From: Zunongwangia atlantica 22II14-10F7
GTDB lineage: Bacteria > Bacteroidota > Bacteroidia > Flavobacteriales > Flavobacteriaceae
NCBI RefSeq assembly: GCF_002094855.1
Contig: NZ_ARYN01000013.1
Location: 118,377 to 182,376 of the forward strand
Direction: 5' to 3'
Length of the DNA: 64,000 bases
The translations under genes and the position numbers were made by a program. This document shows positions 1-8,241 of this stretch, one piece after another. Under the pieces are notes generated by a model that saw nothing but the letters and a program-made list of their open reading frames with translations, made no database searches and was not told the origin of the DNA. Position 1 is the first letter of the stretch. Every line of letters begins with the position of its first letter.

Positions 1-270
1 GCTCACGGTAGAGCGACCATCTGCAGCATTGGGCGTAATGCTAATGTTTAATTGCTGATTTAAAATGTCTGCCAGGTTATTCGCCCCAACCTGATTGATC
101 TGCTGTGCGCTAATCGTATTTACGCTAAATAATTCTTTATTTATACTATTTATAGTCTGTTCATTTCCAAACAAAAGCACTTCGTCCAACTCATTTATAT
201 TAACCGAATCCTTTTGTGCATAAAGGCTCCCAAAGATTAAGCTGAAATAAATAAAAGCTGCAATTCTCAT
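1..270 (-). CDS. TonB-dependent outer-membrane receptor, N-terminal part (probable heme receptor)
   Basis: Only the first 90 codons are in the window; the gene continues past position 1. The ATG is at 270 on the minus strand. The translation begins with a Sec signal peptide (MRIAAFIYFSLIFGSLYAQ), then a TonB-box-like stretch (ELDEVLLFG) and the start of a plug domain (VNTISAQQINQVGANNLADIL). This is the layout of TonB-dependent receptors without an N-terminal carboxypeptidase-like domain. The gene is divergent from hmuTUVS and shares an intergenic region with iron-box-like repeats, so heme or hemoglobin is the likely ligand. That ligand is inferred from context only, because the barrel is outside the window. 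Confidence 0.8.
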   Translation of the reverse strand, partial: MRIAAFIYFSLIFGSLYAQKDSVNINELDEVLLFGNEQTINSINKELFSVNTISAQQINQVGANNLADILNQQLNISITPNAADGRSTVS

Positions 271-301
271 TATTTAGATTTAGTTTAAATAAATTTAACC
301 G

Positions 302-332
302 CAAACTTATATGCAGAAATTGAAACAACCAA
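302..332 (-). promoter_or_regulatory. Promoter of the TonB receptor gene
   Basis: On the minus strand the -7 element TAAGTTTG (302-309) matches the Bacteroidota consensus TAnnTTTG, and a TTG -33 element lies at 330-332, 20 nt away. Transcription would start near 295 and read into the receptor gene at 270. This is a consensus match, not a mapped start. Confidence 0.6.
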
Positions 333-389
333 AGAAAAACTCATATTATTTTTAACCAATCTAAATAAAAATAAATTTAACATTTGAAA

Positions 390-421
390 TTGGACTTCTT
401 TCAAAATGAATTTTACATTTG
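390..421 (+). promoter_or_regulatory. Promoter of the hmuTUVS operon
   Basis: TTG at 390-392 and TACATTTG at 414-421 (TAnnTTTG) are 21 nt apart, the Bacteroidota sigma-factor arrangement. The start site would be near 427, about 23 nt before the hmuT ATG at 450. It overlaps the iron-box-like repeat at 424-440. Confidence 0.6.
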
Positions 422-449
422 CCTTATTTAGATTTAATAAAAATAAAAT

Positions 450-1325
450 ATGAAGCTATTTAAACTATTCAGTATTCTATGTTTTATCGCCATAATTGGT
501 TGTAAAAACAACGAATCTGAAGCTAACCAACCACAAGAATCTCAGGAAGAAACAGCTAAAGAGCGTATTATTAGTCTTAATGGTACACTAAGCGAAATTA
601 TTAGCGAATTAGGCTTTAAAGATCAAATTGTAGCTGTAGATGTTACCAGTATTTACCCAGCCGACTTAAAAGAAAATGCTACAGATCTTGGCCATGTAAT
701 GAATTTAAATGTTGAAGCCCTTCTTCAGCAAAAACCAACACAAATTTTCGCGGTTAAGAAAGAACTTTCAGCAGATATTATTGCTCAACTTGATGGCTTA
801 GAAGTACCGGTACATTATTACGAGCCAGAATACTCTGTAGAAGGAGCAAAAAAACTGGCCAATAGTGTTGCGAAAGACCTAAATACTGAAGCTCCAAAAA
901 AGATCACTAAAAACATCGAAAATGAGCTTGATGCTTTAAAGGAATTTAATAGCAAACCAAAAGTAATGTTTGTTTATGCCCGCGGTGCTGGTACTTTGCT
1001 TGTTGCCGGAAAAGAAACTCCCGTAGCAAAAATGATCGAACTTGCCGGCGGCGAAAACGCAATAAATACTTACGATGATTACCGCCCACTTACTACAGAA
1101 GCTGTTGCACAGGCCAATCCCGATGTGTTGCTATTTTTTGATAGCGGATTACAAAGTGTAAACGGTGTAGAAGGTTTAAAAGATATTCCTGGTCTGGCGA
1201 ATTCAACCGCTGCTAAAAAAGGACAGGTAATTAGCATGGACGGCTTGTTACTTACAGGATTTGGCCCAAGAATGGGAGAAGCTGCGGCTCAACTTAACAC
1301 AAAGCTTAGCCAGTATGCAAACTAA
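450..1325 (+). CDS. hmuT: Heme ABC transporter substrate-binding lipoprotein
   Basis: Periplasmic heme-binding component of a heme ABC importer (cluster A-II, ABC_transporter substrate-binding family with a helical backbone). The 291-residue protein starts with a lipoprotein signal peptide whose lipobox ends IIGC (Cys18). The mature part has typical features of the family: ERIISLNGTLSEIISELGF near residue 38, then GHVMNLNVEALLQQKPTQIF, and VMFVYARGAGTLLVAG in the second lobe. The length fits HmuT/PhuT/BhuT proteins. It is the first gene of a tightly packed operon with permease, ATPase and HmuS, which is what supports heme rather than a siderophore or cobalamin. Expression is probably iron-repressed, given the upstream repeats. 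Confidence 0.9.
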   Translation: MKLFKLFSILCFIAIIGCKNNESEANQPQESQEETAKERIISLNGTLSEIISELGFKDQIVAVDVTSIYPADLKENATDLGHVMNLNVEALLQQKPTQIFAVKKELSADIIAQLDGLEVPVHYYEPEYSVEGAKKLANSVAKDLNTEAPKKITKNIENELDALKEFNSKPKVMFVYARGAGTLLVAGKETPVAKMIELAGGENAINTYDDYRPLTTEAVAQANPDVLLFFDSGLQSVNGVEGLKDIPGLANSTAAKKGQVISMDGLLLTGFGPRMGEAAAQLNTKLSQYAN

Positions 1326-2349
1326 GTTTAAATGGTATATGTCCTTAGGCTTTATTCTATTGATTGTCTCTTTTATAGCCTCTAGCCTTTTGGGCGTATA
1401 CCAGCTAAACTGGAATGACTTTCTGCTTTTATTTAAAAGCATTTTTGATGATACTGTAGCAGTAAATCCTACCGATGCTTATATATTCTTTGATGTACGT
1501 ATGCCACGAACCATCTTAGCAATAATTATGGGTGCAGGACTTGCTGTTACAGGAACATCTTTGCAGGGTATGTTTAAAAATCCACTTGCTACTCCCGGAA
1601 TTATAGGAATAACTTCGGGATCTGCACTTTTTGCGGCTGTAGCCATTGTTTTAGGAAGTACGATAAAAAGCTTTCTTCCTGAAATTTTACATTATTCCTT
1701 AATTTCTATCGCTGCATTTATTGGTGCACTATTAGTCATGATGCTAGTGTATAGCATTTCTTTTAAAAACGGAAAAACTCATGTAGTGATCATGCTTTTA
1801 GCCGGAGTTGCCATTGCTGCCCTGGCCGAAGCAACTACAGGTTTTCTAACCTTTATTTCTAAAGATGACGAACTGCGTGATCTTACGTTTTGGCGATTGG
1901 GAAGCCTTGGTGCTGCCAACTGGCCAAAAGTGATTATTCTATTAGTAATTAACCTTGTTAGCCTTAGTTTTTTATTGGGCAATGGTAAAGCTTTAAATGC
2001 CATGATGCTTGGCGAAGAAAATGCCAGGCACCTGGGTATAAAAGTGAAAAAATATCATGCAAAAATTATCTGGTTATCCTCTTTAGTTGTAGGAGCTTCA
2101 GTAGCGTTTGCAGGAACAATTGCTTTTATAGGACTTATTGTGCCTTACATTCTAAGATTGCTTTTAGGATCTGACTACCGCATCATTTTACCGCTCTCTG
2201 CCGTTTTTGGCAGTTTGTTGCTGCTTACTGCAGATATAATTAGCCGAACCACTTTAGCTCCTATCGAAATCCCAATAGGAATTATTACCGCTTTTATGGG
2301 CGCTCCGGTTTTTATTTTAATTCTTCTTCAATTTAAAAAAGCTTTATAA
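1315..2349 (+). CDS. hmuU: Heme ABC transporter permease (FecCD family)
   Basis: Integral inner-membrane permease of the FecCD/BtuC family, about 344 residues with roughly ten hydrophobic segments. Family motifs are visible: FFDVRMPRTILAIIMGAGLAVTG near residue 60, QGMFKNPLATPGIIGITSGSA, the coupling-helix region GEENARHLGI, and FAGTIAFIGLIVPYILRLLLG near the C terminus. An in-frame TTG lies upstream at 1261, but the ATG at 1315 (protein MQTKFKWYMSLGF) overlaps the hmuT stop by only 11 nt and is the better start. The stop overlaps the hmuV start as TAATG, so translational coupling is likely. It would form a dimer that works with HmuV and receives heme from HmuT. Confidence 0.92.
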   Translation: MQTKFKWYMSLGFILLIVSFIASSLLGVYQLNWNDFLLLFKSIFDDTVAVNPTDAYIFFDVRMPRTILAIIMGAGLAVTGTSLQGMFKNPLATPGIIGITSGSALFAAVAIVLGSTIKSFLPEILHYSLISIAAFIGALLVMMLVYSISFKNGKTHVVIMLLAGVAIAALAEATTGFLTFISKDDELRDLTFWRLGSLGAANWPKVIILLVINLVSLSFLLGNGKALNAMMLGEENARHLGIKVKKYHAKIIWLSSLVVGASVAFAGTIAFIGLIVPYILRLLLGSDYRIILPLSAVFGSLLLLTADIISRTTLAPIEIPIGIITAFMGAPVFILILLQFKKAL

Positions 2350-3158
2350 TGTTAGCCGTTAACCAGTTAAACATCAGCATAAAAACGAGGCGACTTCTTC
2401 AGGATATTAACTTTAATATCCAACCGGGAGAACTTTTTGTGATCATTGGTCCAAACGGCGCCGGAAAAAGCACTTTGCTTAAAGCTCTAACTGAAGAAAT
2501 CAACTATTCAGGAGAAATTAATTTTCAGCAACAATCAATTAAAAAATGGACCACAGCAAAGCTTGCAAAAACAAGGGCTAAATTTAGCCAACATCACCAA
2601 CAGGATATTCCGCTGCCGGTAAACGAGGTAGTTATGATGGGGCGCTATCCTTATTTTGCCAGCAAACCAAACCTTACCGATCTAAAAGTAGTTTCTGAAA
2701 GTTTAAAACTTACAGAGATGAGCGCTTTTAAAGACAAATCTTATAACCAACTCTCTGGCGGGGAAAAACAACGTGTTCACCTTGCCAGAATATTTGCACA
2801 GCTAAATAACGAATTTCAGGAAAAACTAATGCTACTGGATGAACCGCTCAACAACCTGGATGTTTATTATCAGCATAAAGTTTTAGAAGCGGTTAAAGGC
2901 TTTGCAAAAAAAGGAAATATAGCCGCAATTGTGATGCACGATCTAAATCTTGCTGCACAATTTGCAGATCGTATTCTCTTGCTTAAAGATGGCAAAATGG
3001 TAAAATATGGCAATCCTAAACAAGTGCTTACATCTAAAACCATTTGCGATGTTTACGATTTTCCCTGCAAGGTAATGTCTCACCCTCTCGCACAAACACC
3101 TATGATCGTGTTTGGTGAGGAAAAATCAACCTCAATAATTCAAAATATTAACCCATGA
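2349..3158 (+). CDS. hmuV: Heme ABC transporter ATP-binding protein
   Basis: Cytoplasmic ATPase subunit of the heme importer, 269 residues. It has a Walker A motif GPNGAGKST (about residues 34-42), a Q-loop region FSQHHQQDIPLPVNEVVMMG, the signature LSGGEKQRVHLARIFAQ near residue 137, a Walker B LMLLDEPLNNLD and a switch histidine in IVMHDLNLAAQFADR. The proline-valine run before VMMGRYPYF is typical of the HmuV/BtuD/FecE group. It overlaps hmuU by one base and hmuS by four bases (ATGA). The order T-U-V-S and the overlaps make heme the substrate of choice. Confidence 0.93.
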   Translation: MLAVNQLNISIKTRRLLQDINFNIQPGELFVIIGPNGAGKSTLLKALTEEINYSGEINFQQQSIKKWTTAKLAKTRAKFSQHHQQDIPLPVNEVVMMGRYPYFASKPNLTDLKVVSESLKLTEMSAFKDKSYNQLSGGEKQRVHLARIFAQLNNEFQEKLMLLDEPLNNLDVYYQHKVLEAVKGFAKKGNIAAIVMHDLNLAAQFADRILLLKDGKMVKYGNPKQVLTSKTICDVYDFPCKVMSHPLAQTPMIVFGEEKSTSIIQNINP

Positions 3159-4192
3159 GTACAACAAGTTTAAAACAACAATGGGAAACTCTTAAAGAAG
3201 AGCAACCTCAACTAAGAATACGTAATGCCGCACAGGCGCTAAATGTAAGTGAAGCTGAATTGCTTGCCACAAAAATTGGTAATGGCGTTACCCGATTGGA
3301 GAATAACCCTAAAGAAATTTTACAGGAAATCGAATCTTTAGGAAAAGTAATGGCTCTAACCCGAAACGAAAGTTGTGTACACGAAAGAAAAGGAACCTAT
3401 TTAAACCCATCGATTGGCAAATCACCGGTTGGTCTTTTTGTAGGGGAAGATATCGACCTAAGAATTTTCTTTATGCATTGGGCATTTGCATTTGCTGTTT
3501 CTGAAATGGCTCGCGGAAAAGAACGTCTTAGTCTTCAATTTTTTGCTGAAGATGGTATGGCAATTCATAAAATCTATCTTACGCCGCAAAGCAATATTGA
3601 TGCCTATAAAAATTTAGTTGAAAAATATAAAGCTGAAGAACAATCAGCCGATTTAGAAATTAAGCCTTTTTCTGAAGAAAAAAATTATAAGAGCGATGAA
3701 GAAGTTGATCTTGCCGGCTTCCAAAAATCCTGGCGTGAATTGCAGGACACGCATCACTTTTTTGGACTTCTTAAAAAACACAATATTAGTCGTACACAGG
3801 CTTTAACATTAGCGCCTAGTGCTTACTACGCCGATAAAATTGAAAAAGATGAGATTGTAAGAATGTTAGAAATTGTTGCCAGCAAACAAGTGCCTATCAT
3901 GGTATTTGTTGGTAATCGCGGAAATATCCAAATTCATACCGGTGACATTAAAAAAACGCTGTGGCACCAGCAATGGTTCAATATTATGGATCCAGATTTT
4001 AATCTTCATCTAAATATGGAAAAAATCGAGAATTGCTGGGTGGTTAGAAAACCAACCGAAGATGGCATTGTAACTTCAATAGAATGTTTTGATGATAATG
4101 ACGAATTGATCGTACAATTCTTCGGAAAAAGAAAACCAGGAATTCCGGAGATTAAAGAATGGCAGGAGGTTGTAGCACAACTTCAGCAATAA
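3155..4192 (+). CDS. hmuS: HemS/HmuS family cytoplasmic heme-handling protein
   Basis: 345-residue protein of the HemS/ChuS/HmuS family, with two tandem ChuX/HemS-type domains (about 20-165 and 195-340). These proteins bind imported heme in the cytoplasm; some family members release iron from heme, while others act as carriers. Visible landmarks are LRIRNAAQALNVSEAELLAT near the N terminus, NESCVHERKGTYL in the first repeat and VFVGNRGNIQIHTGDIKK in the second. There is no signal peptide, as expected for a cytoplasmic protein. The start overlaps the hmuV stop (ATGA), which makes it the last large gene of the operon. The exact chemistry (degradation or storage) cannot be decided from sequence. 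Confidence 0.92.
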   Translation: MSTTSLKQQWETLKEEQPQLRIRNAAQALNVSEAELLATKIGNGVTRLENNPKEILQEIESLGKVMALTRNESCVHERKGTYLNPSIGKSPVGLFVGEDIDLRIFFMHWAFAFAVSEMARGKERLSLQFFAEDGMAIHKIYLTPQSNIDAYKNLVEKYKAEEQSADLEIKPFSEEKNYKSDEEVDLAGFQKSWRELQDTHHFFGLLKKHNISRTQALTLAPSAYYADKIEKDEIVRMLEIVASKQVPIMVFVGNRGNIQIHTGDIKKTLWHQQWFNIMDPDFNLHLNMEKIENCWVVRKPTEDGIVTSIECFDDNDELIVQFFGKRKPGIPEIKEWQEVVAQLQQ

Positions 4193-4289
4193 AAATAAAA
4201 TCGGCAAGTATAAAGCTATAAGAGAAAGTTCTTCAAATCAGCTTGAATAAGATATAAAAAGCTTTTGCGAAGCCATTAAAAATTAAGTT

Positions 4290-4385
4290 ATGCTGGAAAT
4301 CATATTAATCGTTCTGGCAGTTATTTGTTTTTTGATTATTCTGTTGCTTTACAAAGGCGGCGGAATTAGTTCTAGTAAGTTTTAA
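4290..4385 (+). CDS. Small membrane peptide, 31 aa
   Basis: A 31-codon ORF (ATG at 4290, TAA at 4383-4385) encodes MLEIILIVLAVICFLIILLL followed by YKGGGISSSKF. It is one membrane helix of about 20 residues with a short Gly/Ser tail. It lies 97 nt after hmuS and ends 8 nt before the operon terminator, so it would be on the hmuTUVS transcript. No family is recognised. The strict hydrophobic pattern and its position before the terminator argue for a real microprotein, but length alone cannot exclude chance. Confidence 0.4.
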   Translation: MLEIILIVLAVICFLIILLLYKGGGISSSKF

Positions 4386-4393
4386 AGTCAGGA

Positions 4394-4427
4394 AAAGGGA
4401 TTGGAGGTTAAACTCTAATCCCTTTTT
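4394..4427 (+). terminator. Rho-independent terminator of the hmuTUVS operon
   Basis: Inverted repeat AAAGGGATTGGAG (4394-4406) and CTCTAATCCCTTT (4413-4425), with a 6-nt loop and one G-U pair. A run of T (4423-4427) then gives the U tract. It closes the heme operon and also separates it from the converging GH43 gene. Confidence 0.8.
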
Positions 4428-4517
4428 GGGTTTTAGATAAAATGTATTTATAAAGAATTCTCCTTTTTAACTTCGAAAACAAAATTTATACAAGTATGCT
4501 AATTGAATTTCACTTCA

Positions 4518-5861
4518 TCACCTTTCAAATTGAAGCCAATCTATCTCTACTCCGTCACCGCTTTTAAGTTGCAATATCAAATCCTGAATAGCTGTGACAT
4601 CATACTTAATCTTTTTGTTAAAAATATCCCATTCCCCGCCATTGTGGATACTCAGTTCCATAATTTCCTGATCGATCTCACCTGCCAATTTTAAGGCTAT
4701 AGTACCACCAGTTAGAGATCTAGCTCTTATTTTGATATTCTTAGGCGCTTTGGAACCAAAATCAACCCGATTATATCTTATCCAGGCATCAGGTTTATTT
4801 AAAACCGCTTTCCATCCGCGAAAAGGATCAAGCCTATCTAGAAAAACAACAGCAACTCCATAATTGCTTTTCGCACTATATCGGTCGATTTGAATTTTAG
4901 AGGTACTTACAGTGATACCAACTCCACGTTTGGTAGGAATCACTTTTTTAATATCGCCATTCTCTCGAAAGAACAAACTATCGGCACGAATGGATCGATT
5001 TTTATCAAAATCTGGAGAAAGATCATTATCGTGATAAAACAAATACCACTGATTTTTATAATCTACAATGGAATGATGATTCGTCCAGGTTCCCGATTCA
5101 GATTCATCCATAATTACACCTTTATGAGTGAAAGGCCCCATTGGATTATCAGAAACAGCGTATTCCAGTCTTTCAATATTATTGGCTACGTGAGGATATG
5201 TCATATAATAAATACCTCCACGCTCAAAAACAAATGGCCCCTCGATATGCCCTTTTTTAGGAATTTCATCAAAGGTTTTGATTTTTGAATCCAGCTCAAT
5301 CATATTATCTTTTAACTTAGCTCCATAAATTTTACTCTGAGACCAATAGAGATAAACCTGGCCATCTTTATCTATAAAAACGTTTGGATCTATACCTTCC
5401 ACTCCGTTGATAGGATTATTTTCGATCTTGTAAGGACCTTCAGGTTGTTCAGCAATCGCTACACCTATCGAAAAACCACCTTCACCCTCCCCAGCATTTT
5501 GCATCCTCGTAGGAAAAAAGAAGTAATATTTATCATCTTTTTTAATTGCATCAGGAGCCCACATACTATAAGCTTTAGAATCTGCCCATGGTACATCTTT
5601 TTGATCTAATATTTTACCATGATCTACCCAATCGATAAGATTTTCCGAAGAAAAAACATGGTAATCGGCCATATTGAACCATTCAGTACGACCTTCACCT
5701 TTAGGCGGCACAATATCATGAGAAAGATATACGTAAAGTCTCCCATCAAATACTCGAGCCGTAGGATCTGCTGTAAACTGATCCATTATAAGCGGATTCT
5801 GCGCAAAGGCATTAAAACAGAAAAAAAGCATAAACAAGTGCAAAGAATGTATCTTCTGCAT
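4518..5861 (-). CDS. Secreted glycoside hydrolase family 43 enzyme with C-terminal CBM6-like module
   Basis: 447-residue GH43 (clan GH-F, five-bladed propeller). A signal peptide (residues 1-21, ending AFAQ) sends it to the periplasm or surface. The catalytic triad is recognisable: Asp32 in FTADPTARVFDG as general base, Asp158 in GIDPNVFIDKDG as pKa modulator and Glu207 in KGHIEGPFVFERG as general acid. The last ~120 residues (from about 325) look like a CBM6-type beta-sandwich ending GVEIDWLQFER. GH43 enzymes of this shape are beta-xylosidases or alpha-L-arabinofuranosidases. As the last gene of the xylan-type PUL, side-chain or oligosaccharide trimming of arabinoxylan is likely. A 270-nt gap with a strong hairpin separates it from the upstream gene. 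Confidence 0.88.
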   Translation of the reverse strand: MQKIHSLHLFMLFFCFNAFAQNPLIMDQFTADPTARVFDGRLYVYLSHDIVPPKGEGRTEWFNMADYHVFSSENLIDWVDHGKILDQKDVPWADSKAYSMWAPDAIKKDDKYYFFFPTRMQNAGEGEGGFSIGVAIAEQPEGPYKIENNPINGVEGIDPNVFIDKDGQVYLYWSQSKIYGAKLKDNMIELDSKIKTFDEIPKKGHIEGPFVFERGGIYYMTYPHVANNIERLEYAVSDNPMGPFTHKGVIMDESESGTWTNHHSIVDYKNQWYLFYHDNDLSPDFDKNRSIRADSLFFRENGDIKKVIPTKRGVGITVSTSKIQIDRYSAKSNYGVAVVFLDRLDPFRGWKAVLNKPDAWIRYNRVDFGSKAPKNIKIRARSLTGGTIALKLAGEIDQEIMELSIHNGGEWDIFNKKIKYDVTAIQDLILQLKSGDGVEIDWLQFER

Positions 5862-5969
5862 TTTGAAATATTTTATCTTAATTGGATATTTCCAGCTATA
5901 ATTTTAAAAGCTATCACGACCTAATGCTCTATTTATCTTTTTAATCTAAATAAAACACATCTTCACAAC

Positions 5970-5995
5970 CAGGCTTTTGGTACATCAAAAGCCTG
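5970..5995. other. Perfect 10-bp hairpin between the GH10-like and GH43 genes
   Basis: CAGGCTTTTG (5970-5979) and CAAAAGCCTG (5986-5995) form a perfect inverted repeat with a 6-nt loop. No T tract follows on either strand, so it is more likely an mRNA processing or stability element than a simple terminator. A smaller hairpin, TTGGC(N6)GCCAA, follows at 6063-6078. Confidence 0.6.
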
Positions 5996-6131
5996 ATATT
6001 AAAAGAAAATTTTAATCAAATACATTTTACCGAAACTATGTTATTGCAACCAAGTAACCTTTGTTGGCTTAATCGCCAAAACCTTTATTATATCCTGTTA
6101 TTTTGTATTAAAAAATCTTGAGCTCTTCAAT

Positions 6132-8201
6132 CTATTCCTCAGCTCCCAGGCCTATTGCAAATCCAGCATATGGTAGTTTTCTATTGTAGCCAGAATCCCA
6201 TAAACCTGCCGTATTATCAACAGGTTCAGCTAATGAGATCCCGTATTGTTGTTCACTTGGAACATTAGATTTATACGAACTAACTAATCTTTCATATAAT
6301 GCAGATTGTTGGACATAAGCTTCTTGCGTATTTTCTGAAATGACAATTTTAAGATCTGTAACATAAATAAGTTTTCCTGTTGCAGCTAACTCATCGAACA
6401 TATTTTCTACTAGATTAAAATCACTTTCCGTATTCAATTCTAGACCAACCGCAACACCGTCGATATCATCATTAGCTTTAAGCAAATTAATAACCGCATC
6501 TCGCTCATTGGAATTTATATCCAAATTGGTTTCACTTAAAAACAATTTGGTAGATTCTGGAGCTTTCTCTCTAACTGTACTAAATGCAAAGGGTATGTAG
6601 TCCTCTCCAAGAAAATCTGCCCAATAATATGAAGTTTCTTCTTCTGCATCACCACTTACAGCTATACTACCTGTTTCTTCAAAAGGTTCTTTTACTACTG
6701 TCCAGGCATCAACTTTGTCACCAAGCTCATCATATACATTCGTTATATACTCTTTAAGAACTCTCTGAACTGCATTTTTCTTAACATCTTCAGACACATC
6801 AAGCCTTACTTCACTCTGAGAAATTGCTGGCGAGCCTACTCCAGAAGGAGTATTGCTTGTAAGAGTGAAATAGAATCGATCTATCTGAAATCCGTTTTCA
6901 CGAATTGAAGCAGCGAAATTATTTTCTCCAGCCGTTAAGTTATAGGTGCCAATATTTGTCCATTTCCACCCACCAGAGCTTAAGGGCCAATAACCATATG
7001 TAAATGGGCTTCCATTAACACTAAGAAAAAATGAATCGTCACTTGCCGTAGGGCCTAATCCACGAACCCAACAAGTATAGGTTCCCGCTTTAACAGCATT
7101 GATAGTATAATTTATATAGTATGGCTCTGAACCAGGATTATTTGGAGTAAGGTAATTTTCGGCACTATTTGCCAATACGTACATTCCACCAGACGCATCA
7201 GCATCGCTATTTATTTGCCATTCTGAACCTAGAATTCCATCCTCTGCTTCAACAAATATTTCTTCAGGATTTTCAACTTTACCATTTAAATTGATCAAGG
7301 ACAGTCCTTCTATATTCAAAAAATAGGTGACATTAGGGGTATATCCCAATTCTATTTTGAAAGAAAACTCACCACTATCATCGAAATCTGTAGTTTGAAA
7401 CTGAATTTTATTCCAACCTATTTCCGTAGTAAAAGTAGTGCTGGTGGAGTCTACTTCTGTCCAATCCATTTCTGGTTCATTATTATTCAAACCGTCAAAA
7501 ATAACTCTTCCCTCACCAACCTGATCGGAAAGTATGTAAAAAGTCAATTCAAATTCTGCACCTTCATCAACTGAGTAAACAGGTGATTGTAAAGATGTAT
7601 CTTCTCTTGAAACGACTGATGCATCATTCTCTAACTTAACAGATTGCTCTCCCATATATTCCTCTATAGAAATATCACCGTTAACCGTCCAATCAGTAAA
7701 GGTTCCATCAGCAATAACACTCTGATCTACAAAATTAGGAAACAAAGGTGTAGAATAAGTGATTGATGCTCCAAATGAGTTTAGATATGAAGCATTTTGA
7801 TTCAGGTTTGAAACAATGGCGTCACCATATACAGAAAGTTCCTTATTTGTTGCCTCATTAATGTAATTATTTATTACTGAAAAATCATAAGTTCCATCAT
7901 CAGATAATATTGCACTAGAATTGAGTCCCGCTAAAGGTGTAACTTGTGTAAAGTTTGTTCTTACCAACTTTCCCATATTTTCGTCTGACAAGTCGGCTAA
8001 AGATGCATTTGCTCCTATTTTTAGTTCGCCTGCATATGATTTAAGAACATCGTAAGTATTCACCATCTCTTCATTTACTACACCAACAGGTTTTTCAAAA
8101 GTTAGTCCCGATTCAAATTCACTATCTAATTCGGCTTCTTCACAGGAAAACATCGTAGCCATTAAGACAAATAAGATTATAAATCTATTAAGTATTTTCA
8201 T
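6132..8201 (-). CDS. GH10-like lipoprotein with inserted carbohydrate-binding modules, probably non-catalytic xylan-binding protein
   Basis: 689-residue lipoprotein (lipobox MFSC, Cys20). The GH10 fold is split: the first part is at about 45-145 and the rest at about 460-689. A CBM4/9/22-like module (about 160-305) and a CBM6/35-like module (about 315-447, FVEAEDGILG...) are inserted between them, as in gut Bacteroidetes Xyn10 enzymes. The catalytic signature is eroded. The GHTLVWH position reads GDAIVSN (126-132), the ENEMK position reads PLAGL, the NE(A/P) motif is KEP (Lys504-Glu505), and the nucleophile motif TELD is TDLK (Asp616). It sits in the Xyn10 slot of a xus-type operon. Known family members with the full signature are endo-xylanases; this one is best read as a surface glycan-binding protein. 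Residual activity cannot be excluded. Confidence 0.8.
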   Translation of the reverse strand: MKILNRFIILFVLMATMFSCEEAELDSEFESGLTFEKPVGVVNEEMVNTYDVLKSYAGELKIGANASLADLSDENMGKLVRTNFTQVTPLAGLNSSAILSDDGTYDFSVINNYINEATNKELSVYGDAIVSNLNQNASYLNSFGASITYSTPLFPNFVDQSVIADGTFTDWTVNGDISIEEYMGEQSVKLENDASVVSREDTSLQSPVYSVDEGAEFELTFYILSDQVGEGRVIFDGLNNNEPEMDWTEVDSTSTTFTTEIGWNKIQFQTTDFDDSGEFSFKIELGYTPNVTYFLNIEGLSLINLNGKVENPEEIFVEAEDGILGSEWQINSDADASGGMYVLANSAENYLTPNNPGSEPYYINYTINAVKAGTYTCWVRGLGPTASDDSFFLSVNGSPFTYGYWPLSSGGWKWTNIGTYNLTAGENNFAASIRENGFQIDRFYFTLTSNTPSGVGSPAISQSEVRLDVSEDVKKNAVQRVLKEYITNVYDELGDKVDAWTVVKEPFEETGSIAVSGDAEEETSYYWADFLGEDYIPFAFSTVREKAPESTKLFLSETNLDINSNERDAVINLLKANDDIDGVAVGLELNTESDFNLVENMFDELAATGKLIYVTDLKIVISENTQEAYVQQSALYERLVSSYKSNVPSEQQYGISLAEPVDNTAGLWDSGYNRKLPYAGFAIGLGAEE

Positions 8202-8241
8202 TTTTATATTTTTTAAGCTATGTCCTTATTAGAAGATATTT

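Larger units (their letters stand above)
270..440. promoter_or_regulatory. Three copies of an iron-box-like motif in the divergent intergenic region
   Basis: The 11-mer TTATTTAGATT occurs at 270-280 (+), 358-368 (as AATCTAAATAA) and 424-434 (+). The copies at 270 and 424 sit just downstream of the two predicted start sites. The first is part of an imperfect inverted repeat, ATTTAGA(N5)TTTAAAT at 272-290. Placement over both start sites of a heme-uptake region suggests a Fur-type repressor, but the repressor itself is an inference. Confidence 0.45.

Noticed and set aside
1261..1314. Upstream TTG start for hmuU
   Set aside because: It would overlap hmuT by 65 nt; the ATG at 1315 gives a normal permease start.
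4890..5288. 132-codon plus-strand ORF inside the GH43 gene
   Set aside because: It is antisense to a well-supported gene, has low-complexity composition and no family; a shadow frame.
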